The translations under genes and the position numbers were made by a program. Below the pieces are notes generated by a model. The model did not search any database. It had not been told where the DNA came from and saw nothing but the letters and a program-made list of their open reading frames with translations. Positions 51,874 through 61,700 of a stretch of 64,000 bases of DNA are shown piece after piece (the first letter of the stretch is position 1; the number at the start of each line of letters is the position of its first letter). The stretch lies in the NCBI GenBank assembly GCA_025331565.1, contig JAFREQ010000030.1:6756501-6820500 (forward strand), in the 5' to 3' direction. This stretch comes from Holacanthus passer. Its lineage: Eukaryota; Chordata; Actinopteri; Pomacanthidae.

Positions 51874-53177
51874 GCGTGTTTCCATCACTTCAGAGGACAT
51901 CTCTTCAGACTTACCCTAAACATAACCATAACTGCTGCTTGCCTAACCCTAACCACACATAGACATGAGTTTGGTCCCCATAAGGAAAGCAAGTCCCCCC
52001 AATGTGACTGTGTAGACAGATTTAGGTCCCCACAACATGAATAATAAACACACACACACGTATCTCATTAGTTCTTGTTTTTGACCTTGCTCTTCTCACA
52101 AGTGTATGTGTAAACAGGAACGAGCATACTGGTCAGTCTGAGCCAGGCTAGACAGAAAATGTATCAGAATGAACAAGAATTCACCCACTTCTCCTCCCTT
52201 TCTCTCTCTCTCTCTTTTTCTCTCCTTTTCCCTCTGTCTATCCAGGATCTCCATCGGTTCACTCATGTGCCAACAGGTAAATATCTGCATTATTTTTAAT
52301 ACCAACAATAGTTTTCATATATCTTTTGGAAGCCTTAATTTCAATGAAGTTTTTTCAAAAGGCACACTCTGAAAACTAGCAGCCATTGATATGACATGAT
52401 GTGTCACACTACCGCTAGTGTGGTCTTTAATACTTATGGTTTGGTTTGTACAGTTAGAGAATAAAACTAACCTCTGATCAGACAGAACCACTAGATGGCA
52501 ACTGAGGCAGGACTTTTAACTTGTGTGTAGTTCAACTTTTCAAACTTGAGCCATTATTATCGGAGCAAATATGTATCTATGTCAGTTTCAGCCCATAAGT
52601 AGCAAGAACTTGCAGCATAGAAATGTCAAAGATTCAGGGTGTCTTACTGTTTACAGTTTGCTGTATTTGGTGTTTTTCCGCAAGGTTTTATTGATTTGAT
52701 ATGATTTGGTGACACTGTGAAGGTGCTTATGGACACATTGTGTAATAAGACTTATTAATTTGTCCATGTGTGGTATCAGCAACTACATCTAGGTTTATTA
52801 TAGTAACCTTGCTTGTGCAGTCGCCAAACCTCAGACCTCCTCTTTCAGACATAACAGCACTATCACATTGCCTTAAACTAGATGAGCTCAAATGTTCTCA
52901 AGTGAAACACCTCTAAATAGATTTATTTTGGACCACACCTCTCACTCATTAGGTTCACTTCCAGTGATGTATATGGGAGGAGATGTAATGAAAGTGATAT
53001 ATTTTTCCTGTTGCTAGGGACTTTTGAATTTCCTATAACAAACTAATGTTTATCTATGTTCTCCTAACAGGGAAATGTCTGGACCGCTCCGACCTGCTCC
53101 ACAAAGTGTTCATATCAGACTGTGACACCAGTAAAACCACTCAAAAATGGGAGATGAACAACATAGTGGCTGTATGA
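34440..53177 (+). CDS. galnt7: Polypeptide N-acetylgalactosaminyltransferase 7
   Basis: Golgi type II membrane enzyme that adds GalNAc from UDP-GalNAc to Ser/Thr, preferring already glycosylated peptides. Exons: 34440-34562, 38932-39043, 39219-39537, 43739-43905, 44540-44670, 44937-45016, then 46207-46389 or 46646-46828, 47946-48063, 48187-48309, 50286-50401, 51117-51219, 51360-51458, 51698-51826, 52246-52276, 53071-53177. With one alternative exon the product is 646 residues (human about 657). It starts MRLKVGFILRSLLVVGTFLG, a short cytoplasmic tail plus membrane anchor, nearly as in human GALNT7. The stem block FKPVVPWPHVEGVEVDL is diagnostic. Catalytic features: VVIVFHNEGWSTLMRT, the DAH metal motif (about 290-292), WGGENFEIS (about 401), CSRVGHIYR. 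Ricin-type lectin domain from about 525 to the end (CLDRSDLLHKVF). Introns are full of repeats. Confidence 0.97.
35480..35870 (-). mobile_element. Ty3/gypsy integrase fragment in galnt7 intron 1
   Basis: Minus-strand frames read LHEGHLGKTKCRESASQSVW, the typical zinc-binding N-terminal region of Ty3/gypsy integrases, then in a shifted frame YLVVVDYFSRYFE, the start of the catalytic core. Frameshifts break it. To about 36,590 the DNA may belong to the same element but I cannot recognise its protein. Confidence 0.75.
37881..38400 (+). repeat. Dispersed teleost repeat in galnt7 intron 1
   Basis: aagtcaattttatttatcta, tcaaagagctttacaattt and accctctgtctttagaccct are pieces of a repeat abundant in many fish genomes. 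The right border is fuzzy. Confidence 0.5.
39976..40003 (+). repeat. (CA)n microsatellite in galnt7 intron 3
   Basis: About 14 CA units in the 4.2-kb intron between 39,537 and 43,739. The rest of this intron up to 42,900 is AT-rich without a gene that I can support. Confidence 0.9.
42924..43310 (+). mobile_element. L1/Tx1-type LINE ORF2 C-terminal fragment
   Basis: The frame reads TQLIQYKILHRIHLTTHNSI and a CAHCH cysteine cluster, the C-terminal region typical of fish L1-clade ORF2 proteins, then a frameshifted continuation (LGDLSNTHISK). It is truncated and broken, on the same strand as galnt7. Confidence 0.65.
45406..45465. mobile_element. 44-bp hAT-like miniature element with 8-bp target duplication
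   Basis: The unit 45414-45457 begins CAGTGTTGTTTTCGTCA and ends with its exact inverse TGACGAAAACAACACTG, around a 10-nt loop. It is flanked on both sides by gatcttac (45406-45413 and 45458-45465). CAGTG-type ends with 8-bp duplications are the hAT signature. Confidence 0.8.
46207..46389 (+). other. galnt7: galnt7 alternative exon 7a
   Basis: 183 nt, acceptor gtgtgtag, donor CCG|gtacaa, phase 2 at both ends. Encodes the segment between the DAH metal motif and WGGEN: TVCTVPLIDYIDGNEY, GGDEDGLARGAWDWSLLWK, and a tail RKHTTQPYR. Good splice borders and intact frame argue it is used. Relative to mammalian GALNT7 it keeps GGDEDG but differs in the tail. Confidence 0.9.
46646..46828 (+). other. 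galnt7: galnt7 alternative exon 7b
   Basis: 183 nt, acceptor ctctgtcag, donor TAG|gtacag (codon split TAT AG|), phase 2 at both ends, 256 nt after exon 7a. Encodes the homologous segment TVCTVPLIDSIHGQKF, GGGDKDGFARGAWDWSMLWK and tail LRKTQTEPYR, whose end is closer to the mammalian sequence I recall. Equal length and phase mark it as a tandem duplicate of 7a. Confidence 0.92.
48615..50003 (+). mobile_element. Degenerate Tc1-like transposon in galnt7 intron
   Basis: The left end reads cagtagggtccaaaagtcc, typical of fish Tc1-like termini. The inner inverted repeat gttatgacatgtaaatgaag / ctgtactatttctagctc at 48,731-48,800 matches the inverse of 49,850-49,915. Between them plus-strand remnants of transposase (SGSGSVVSKARSGRPKVTTP) are broken by stops and frameshifts. 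The right terminus is eroded, so the end is approximate. Confidence 0.8.
50248..50282 (+). repeat. (TG)n tract abutting galnt7 splice acceptor
   Basis: About 17 TG units ending 3 nt before the cag of the exon at 50286. It replaces the usual pyrimidine tract. Similar tracts precede several other galnt7 exons. Confidence 0.9.
51312..51338 (+). repeat. (GT)n tract before galnt7 exon at 51360
   Basis: About 13 GT units, then a second short (TG)4 up to the acceptor tag at 51357-51359. Confidence 0.9.
51834..51872 (+). repeat. (CA)n microsatellite just after a galnt7 donor site
   Basis: About 19 CA units starting 8 nt downstream of the donor at 51827. To about 52,060 follows a ggtccccat...aagg repeat with (CA)n ends, related to the one in the kdm2a intron (6,190-6,890). 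Confidence 0.85.
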
Positions 53178-55030
53178 AGAAGACTGGGAGCTTGAAGAAA
53201 AACATGGTGATTGTATGAGGACATACACACTGATAAACACACGCCAAGAAACACATCCATACTATAAGTTTACAGATATACCAAGCTGATACTGTCCTTT
53301 TTAAAGAAAAAATGTTTTTGATATGAGCTTGTCAGTGCACCTTCAACTTGATGGAGTCTAAATGGTACAATTTAAAGATAGTGAGTCTGACTATTAACAG
53401 CTTTAACCCAAAACCATTAGTGTCAGCTAAAATATGCCTTTGTCAAACTTTGGCCCATATGATGGTGCATTATACAGACACATAGACACTCTGAATGGCA
53501 GAAGAACTGGTTGGTGTGGAGGCTGAAGCTAATGGTCCACAGAATGACCTGTTGAACAAACACTGAACTGGAAACATGTTGGACATGTCCTTCATTGTGT
53601 TTACATGCTGTCTCTCTATTCTTTTGGGCTCTCAGGTCTAAACCACTACATTGATTTATGAAATTAATCACATCAGCTCAGACTATTGAACAGTCATGCT
53701 CTTATTAGACGTTTTCAATCAACTATTAGCCAAACTGATTAGCTCACTCACCAAAGAGACCTTTTTATTGGTGGAGGATTCAATTGCATGGTCAGTGTGT
53801 TTAACCAGGTAAAGTGTTGGCACATACACTGGCTGACATACTGCTTACTTCTGTCTGTGAGTCAGATTAAGATTCAGGCTGGAATAGTGAAGTAAAATGG
53901 GTTGTCAAAAACCAACATCAACGTTTATTGGAAATACTCAAGATAGGACACTCAACATGCAGCTATAACAATCAACATATAAAAACGACAACCTGTCAGT
54001 CAGTCATTTGCTTCTTAAAGAGCTATTAGGCAAATGTTGCCATGTGAGTCAAACTACATCAACCTTCCTGTGGGGCCAAATCAGACAAAAGGTGGAGAGG
54101 CTGTCCTCAGATCCCAATGAGATGTAAGTAAAGCTCCATCAGGCACATGCTGAATATGCTAAATAGGATACTGATATATTGTATTATATTGGGGTTTTTT
54201 TTCTTCACATTTGCACTCCAGACTCTGAAAGGCATTTTTACTTTACTACTACAATTAAAGGGCCTTTTCTGAAGCTAAAACTGTAATCTAAGAATTTAAT
54301 TCAGCACACTGTATCAAAAGCCTGACCAAGACAAAACAGAAATGTGGAAGATAAAAATGAAACAAGCAATGCTTCTCTCCTCCTACATAAAGCTTGAAAC
54401 AGCGCTGGTATGTCACTCCCAGTGTGTCATGTCTGAAACCAGCCCTCCTAGGACATTCTTTCAAATGGAAAATGACGTGAATATAAGTAACTTTATTTTC
54501 TTAACTTTGATTGGTTGCCAATTACTTCTGTTGTCTTCCATTGGCTTGAATTTATTTTCTACAGACACTGAGATGCTAGAGGAACTTAAACATGTTAAGG
54601 AGAGCACATCTTTAAGAGCAGTGATTTGACTGACTTATGAACTGCCTGCCTTACTGACAGTCTTGATGAGTAATTCAGTAGCTGACCAGTTGACTGTGAC
54701 TTAGTAACTGCCTGTCTGAATATGAAAAAAATAAAAAAATAAAGAATAAAAACATTGGGGTTGTTGGGAGTGGGGTATGCTACCAATGAGAAATACACAA
54801 TTTATGTTGGGGAAAACAAATGAAGAAAATGTGACTGCTTTTTTGTTTGTTTTTGCAAGGGAAAAGGGTTTGGTGTATGGATGATCATGTATGCAATGTT
54901 TTGTACAATGTAAATATATTTCTTTGTAAAGATGATCATGATGCATTTTGTGAAGGGCCTTGACTGATGTTGTAAATATCTAACTTATAGCAGAGATTTA
55001 ATATGGGCTGACACAGTGGGTGATTGAGCA

Positions 55031-55036
55031 AATAAA
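55031..55036 (+). promoter_or_regulatory. Polyadenylation signal of galnt7
   Basis: AATAAA (gcaAATAAAagac) about 1.85 kb after the stop. Several earlier ataaa-like stretches exist, for example near 54,738, so 3' UTR length is uncertain. Confidence 0.4.
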
Positions 55037-55440
55037 AGACCAGATTTTTACTACTACCACTGTGTTCTCTTGATTATTGTGATTTCACCCAAAGTTACTG
55101 CTCCTTGAGATGGTGCTGGATTGGGATCATGCCGGGCCCAGAAAAACTTAACCCTAGCTGAAATCATAAAAAATGTATTTTGTCACTAACTCTTTTTGGT
55201 GTCTATCAGTCCGGATAGTTTTAGTTTTATTTGTCCAGGTTTTGAGAGGTCTGAAATTTTTCCTTATTTTCCAATATAGTGGCAGTGAATGGAATTTTGT
55301 TTGCATTCTGGGGTTATGGAGTTAAAAAGGGCGCTTACCAGACCCCTGTAGCCTGCTCCTCATCTCTGCTCCAGGCTGGAGGCTTCAGACTACATTAGTT
55401 ACTATTAGCATCACACACCACAATTTCCCACAGATATGTA

Positions 55441-57200
55441 CAGTACTGTGCAAGAGTTTTAGGCAGGTGTGAAAAAAATGCTGTAAACTAAGAATACTTT
55501 CAAAAATGGAAGTGTTAATAGTTTATTTTCATCAATCTAAATCAAGATAAGATAAGATAAACCTTTATTCGTCCCACAGTGGGAAAATTCACAAGTTACA
55601 GCAGCAAAGGGGATAGAAGCAGTTAAATATAAAAAAGCAATTTAAACAGGCTAAAAAGACGATATTAACAAATTTACAATAGAAATTCACACGAGGCTTG
55701 CATTGTTGGATTAAATATGAGATGTGAAATATTAAATACTAAAATACGAAATATTGCACATGGACTGGAATGAATTGAAATATGAAATATTACATCCTAA
55801 ATACAAAATATTGCACCTTTAATAGAATGAGTGAAATCTGAAATACTAAACACAAAGTATTGCACACTGACTACAATGAAGTGAATATGAAATACTAAAT
55901 TTAAATATAGCACATTGGATAAAATGAAGTATTGCACTGTGAATGGATCTGACATAAAAAAAAGTATTGCACAGATGTAAAAACAATGTATACAAATCAA
56001 AATCAAAATCAAATCAATATTTGGTGTGACCACCCTTTGCCTTCAAAACAGCATCAATTCTTCTAGCTACATTTGCATAGTTTGTGAAGGAACTCAGCTG
56101 GTAGGTTGTTCCAAACATCTTGGAGAACTAACCACAGATCTCCTGTGGATGTAGGCTTCCTCAATTCTTCCTATCTCTTCATGTAATCCCAGACAGACTG
56201 GATGATGTTGAGATCAGGGCTCTGTGGGGCCATACCATGACTTCCAGGACTTCTTGTTCTTCTTTATGCTGATGATAGTTCTTAATGACATTGGCTGTAT
56301 GTTTGGGGTCGTTGTCCTGCTGCAGAATAAATTTGGGGCCAATCATGTGCCTCCCTGACGGTATTGCATGATGTATAAGTGTCTGTATTTCTCAGCATTG
56401 AGGACAACATTAATCCTGACCAAATCTCCAACTCCATTTGCAGAAATGCAGCCCCAAACTTGCAAGGAACCTCCACCATGCTTCACTTTTGCCTGCAGAC
56501 ACTCATTATTGTACCGCTCTCCAGCTCGTCGGTGATCAAACGGCCTTCTGCTGCAGCCAAACATTTAAAATTTTGACTCATCAGTCCAGAGCACCTACTG
56601 CCATTTTTCTGGACCCCATTTCCTATGTTTTTGTGCATAGTTGAGTGGTTTTGCTGTACTAAGTTTCCTTGGCCGACCACTGCGTCTACGATCCTCAACA
56701 TTGCCTGTTTCTTTGTGCTTCTTCAAAAGAGCTTGAACAGCACATCTTGAAACCCCAGTCTGCTTTGAAATCCTTGTCTGGGAGAGACTTTGCTGATGCA
56801 GTATAACAACCTTGTGTCTTGTTGCTGTGCTCAGTTTTGCCATGGTGTATGACCTGTGACATGAAACTGTCTTCCACAGCCTCATCTTGGTAGCAGAGTT
56901 TGGCTGTTCCTCACTCAGTATTAAGCCTCCTACACAGCTGTTGCTGTTTCAGTTAATGACTGTGTTTCAACCTACATGTGAAATTGATGATCATTAGCAC
57001 CTGTTTGGTATAATTATAATTATTATATATAATTATATATATAATCCTACAAAATCCCTGACTTTGTGCAAGTGTACCTAGAAGAATTGATGCTGGTTTG
57101 AAAGCAAAGGGTAGTAACGCCAAATATTGATTTGATTTAGATTTTTCTTTTGTTCTCTCACTTTTGTAAATTGACTGCCTAAAACGTTTGCACAATACTG
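55441..57200 (-). mobile_element. Tc1-like transposon, internally deleted and with nested insertion
   Basis: Terminal inverted repeats cagtactgtgcaagagtttt (left) and the inverse cagtattgtgcaaacgtttt (right), flanked by TA. Minus-strand transposase pieces: an N-terminal HTH region (MAKLSTATRHKVVILHQQSL, then ISKQTGVSRCAV and GRPRKLS), a jump to a later block (YAQKHRKWGPEKWQ) that implies lost coding sequence, then VKHGGGSLQVWGCIS in another frame. It cannot make a working enzyme. About 55,547-55,985 is a later insertion. Confidence 0.88.
55547..55985 (+). mobile_element. LINE/SINE-tail-like repeat nested in the Tc1 element
   Basis: It begins aagataagataagataaacc, tttattcgtcccacagtggg and continues with aaatattgcac-type repeats, interrupting the normally continuous Tc1 sequence between atctaaatc and aaatcaatatttggtg. 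The same repeat occurs at 950-1,130 and, as a 40-bp piece on the opposite strand, at 6,311-6,350. Confidence 0.7.
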
Positions 57201-58625
57201 TATATGTGTGTCAATCTCAACTGCCAGTGTATGGTGGGTAAAAGCAGTAATGTATCATTTGACAAGGATGAAGGACATAAAAAGGAAGTTTTCTGATTTT
57301 AATATCTCAATTGTGCTGGCCAACACCAGCAATATTCACCACTTATTATTCACAAAAGAAATTCAACTCATTCCCGCAACTTCCCCTTGTCGTACATGTA
57401 TGAAAATGTAGCCATGCATTAAGTAACAGAACATAAATTATTACATTCATGAACTTCAAGTCAAACTGTCAACGTAAGAACTTCCATTGACTCTTAGTTG
57501 AATTTGACTCCTGAATTACCTCAACAAAAACAGTAGTGAAGGAACTTTTTAATTGCAATCATGCCAACATTTTTTTTTTCACACCGTGCACACGTATTTC
57601 ATACCAACATTCTGAGCCAAATCTCCAGCGTAAACAGTCAGGACATTTCTGTAGAAATGCTATATACCCCTACTTGTTACAGATTATGTATTCACATAAA
57701 ACAGAAATAGGTGCATAAATAAACTATTTAAGACTAGTTAAAGATAAATTCACTGTGGGTGATCTGTTTTTGTTTTTTGATTTTCCATGACAATGAAAAT
57801 TGTTTAATTGGAATTTTGTCTATTTTATGATTAAACTTCAGTAAGAAGGGGATGCCATCAAGTTGGTCAAAAATAAACTTAGAAATGAAGTTCTACACCA
57901 GTGTATTGCTTCTCATAAATTGTTTTATCCAATTAATCTTTAATGTACTTCAATTCAAATATAACGTGTCTTGGGTCTTTTGGAGCCAGAAGTAGCTATA
58001 TTTGGAGAGGAGGATTGCTATACCTCTGTCTGGACTGGATCTGACTGAGAACCCAAGGACACACTGTGGTTCTGACTTGTCAATCAATAATAATTAGCCA
58101 TAATTAAAAACATAATTAAAACATACAATGTTTTATTGTCTACTTTACTCTAAATGGGACCATAATTTACAAAATGAACATGCTGTATTGAAGAAGACTT
58201 TAGAAGGCCATTAACACATTAGGAAACTGTTTACTCTCTCTCTCCCCAACCAGTCAAGACAGATGGCTGCCTATCTAGAGCCTGGTTCTGTTCAGAGATT
58301 TTCCTCAGAGAAACTTCACTGCTGTTGCCAAGTACTTGTTCGTGGGAAGGGTCATTGTCTTATCAACTCCCATAGCCTATAGTAGAGTAGAGGAGAGTCG
58401 CCCCCTGCTGGCCATTAGAAAGACTGCAGGTTTAAGGCATTTGAGCATTGGCTTCACTTTTCAGACCCGGAAGCTCAATCAACTATTTAATCAGCCTATG
58501 GTTCATGTCTATAGATTATGTGTATAGATGAGATCAGTCCACTCTGTGAACTGAGCTGTGCTGAGCTGCACAGCCGTCGTGCAGGCTTTCCATTGGTTGG
58601 CGACAGGAAAAAACAGATGACGCAA

Positions 58626-58635
58626 CACGGAAGTG
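58626..58635 (+). promoter_or_regulatory. ETS-type site in the presumed saraf promoter
   Basis: cacGGAAgtg, 160 bp upstream of the saraf ATG, matches the ETS/GABP core common in TATA-less housekeeping promoters. No TATA box seen. Confidence 0.35.
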
Positions 58636-58796
58636 AATGTTTCCTGTGTTCGGACTTCATGGATGTCATCTATGGTTGCACCTCCACCTCTCAGGATTAA
58701 TTTAACGCAGACATTTCCACTTTCATAGTAACTTTAATTAGTTGTCGAGAAAAACAACGGCTGTTGGTAGAAACTGTAGGAACACACAGCAAGGAC

Positions 58797-61700
58797 ATGA
58801 AACGGTTTATTACAGTTGTGTTACAACTTGTGTTGGTGGGACTTACCAGGAGTTGGGACAACGGTAGGTTTCACTTAAGCTTCAGCACCATTTGAATTTG
58901 ATGTCGCAGTTATGTGTGTTTGTAGGCAGAGACAGAACAAACCAGCAAACAGACCAAAAACACCACGACTTCCGATCACAGCCCTCCACAATGTTCAGCC
59001 AATGTTGAAACTAAATGTAGTATATGGCTATTAAAGTGTAAAGTACATCAGCTTTTAACGGTTCTTTTAACGAAGCTCAGTAAAAACAGACGCTTCAAGA
59101 AGATTTATATGACACAGAGCTGTTAAAACGAATATTCACATTAGTCTCAGTGTTATTAAACGTTCAGTGACACTTGTGCTCATTAAAGAGTCAAGCCATT
59201 CCCATTATGTCTTTTTAGTTTAGCTCACATATAATAATGATAACAGTAATAATAATAATAACGACATGCTATTATTTTTATCTCTTCAATATCTTAACAA
59301 AAAAACATCTTGCTATTCAGTTATTTACTTAGCACATTTCCTGTGAGGGACTGTACACAGAGAGGCACCCAATACTTACACTTATACACTCTTAACTTGA
59401 AAAGCAGCACTAAACTTGGAAGATGAAAACTAACGAGCTTACATTTCAAATTTGATGTGGCTTACTGGCAAAGGTATGTTGAAAATGATATAGATACGTT
59501 CTGCCGTGATGCTATTCAGTAGCACCAATACAGCCATAAAAATGACCACAGAGCTGAATCTCCTCAGACCATCCTCATGTCCATCTTCACAGAGGGAGGA
59601 TTTATTGGATTGTTGTGTGTGTGCATGTATGCAGCCACCGTGTACACAGATCAAAATGACTCATATGAAATGCTTGAAACTCCAGTCTCTTGAAAACCTG
59701 TTGCTTCTTGAGTTGCTGCGTATTTTTTAAAATCCTGTTCACATTGGCTGGTACAAGAAAAAAGACAAAAAACATTACAAATCCCTGAATGTGATACTTT
59801 GCATTATGTTCTAGAGCAGGAGCTTTTATTTTTTTGCAAAATGACTTATAAAATTGTAATGGAAACCGATCTTTTTCTCCTCTCCCCAATGCAGACAGTG
59901 TGCTGCTGCGGGATGTCCAGGTGTTGACACTGTACAAGGGTCGCTACACCACAGCGAGGCGCTCTGGCCCTGTCCCTCAGCTCCAATGTGTTGGAGGTTC
60001 AGCAGGCTGCCGAGCCTTCGTCCCAGAGGTGGTCCAGTGTCAGAACAAAGGCTGGGATGGAGTGGATGTACAGGTGAGCAGCGAGGACAGAGATGAATGT
60101 GTATGGAGTATTACATTTGCTCTGAGTAGGGCTGCAACTATGAATTAATCTGCCGATTATTTTATCGATCAATCATTTGGTCTTCAAAATGTCACAAAAT
60201 TGTGAAAAGTGGCCATCACAACTCCCCAAAGTGCAAGTAAATGTATTGAAAAAGCTCATTTTATCTTACAATCTAAAACCCAAATGTCTTCAATTTACTG
60301 TCAGGGATGATGGAAAAATGAAAATTATTTACTGTATAGGAACCGCAACCGGGACCTTCTGACATTTTTCTTTTTAAAAGTACTGAACAATAAATTCAAA
60401 ATCAATGGATACATTGATTAATTGTTACAGCTCTAGTTCTGAGTACCACTGGTTGTAGTAATGGTCGAAGAAGCTGTTCAGGTACTCAAACTTTGGTGAC
60501 TTTAACTTAGTGCCAGAAAGTACGTAAAGTTCATGTGCCAGTCTTCCCATCCAGCATCACAGAAACCTGGTAAAAAAGCCCAGCTTTGTCATGCATTCCA
60601 ACCGGAGCCTGACTGATATATGGGCCATTATAATATATTGGTATCCGCATATACACTACTCACAAAAAGTTAGGGATATTTGGCTTTTGGATGAAATTTC
60701 AGGATGAACCTAAAATGCATTATGACCTTTACAGGTGAACTTAATGTGACCTTCTGTAAACTTTTGAATGCACATGTCCAACTGTTCAATGTTTCAGTAC
60801 TTTTTGCACAAGTTGTTGTTCTCTAACAAGGAGCTTAACAGCAAAATTCACAACAGGTATTTGATCCATGAATTGACCAATACATTTCCTGGTTCAATTA
60901 GAATTGGTATTTAAACAGTCCTCCTCATCATGCTGTTCACATTTTGACATCATGACACCAAGACTACACCTAACAATTGATCAACAGTACCTCGCCATTG
61001 CGAGGCTTCAAACAGGATGTTCTCAGACGGAAGTGGCCACTGAGCTTAGAGTGTCACCGAGTGTCATCAGCAGCAGACAATAAGTCGGTTTGTGAACAAC
61101 ATGAGACGTCGTTGTCAAGCTGTAATTGATGCTCAAGGGCACATGACAAGTTATGGAGACATTGACATTTTTTGTTGTGGTATACCCACCACTGTTGTTG
61201 GCTTTAGTTTAAAATAAATTATTTGAGATGAGGAAATCACCAGTGCATGCCTCTACTTAAATGTCCTACTTTCACGATATAATATCACTGTGTGTGAACA
61301 TTTTTACATTTTCCATAAATTTCACCCGAAAGCCAAATATCCCTAACTTTTTGTGAGTAGTGTATGTATGTCAGCATGCAGGCAACAAGAAATGTTCTGC
61401 TCAGTACATAGCTTGGTCACAACTCTTTAAATGTTAATCCAATGTGCTTATGAAAATAAAGAATATCTGCCTACATATTTTGTGGAGACTTTCCAAACTC
61501 TCAAATATCACCACTGGTGTCAGCTCACAAACTGAGTATGGATCAGGCTTTAATTCCAACAAACAGTGTGCTGTGGTCGCTGGTGGGAAACCATTGAGGA
61601 ATCTTGTACTTGTCGCAGCACTTGCATGGGCTAAAAAACTCCAGCCTTAGCCCAACCTCAGCCCGACAAAGCCTGTAATTTTTTAGCCCAAGCTCGACTC

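Larger units (their letters stand above)
53178..58796. other. Intergenic region between galnt7 and saraf
   Basis: The first 1.9 kb is probably galnt7 3' UTR. A Tc1-like transposon with a nested insertion fills 55,441-57,200. From 57,200 to about 58,550 I see only AT-rich sequence without gene or recognisable repeat. The last 250 bp is the saraf promoter/5' UTR. Confidence 0.6.
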
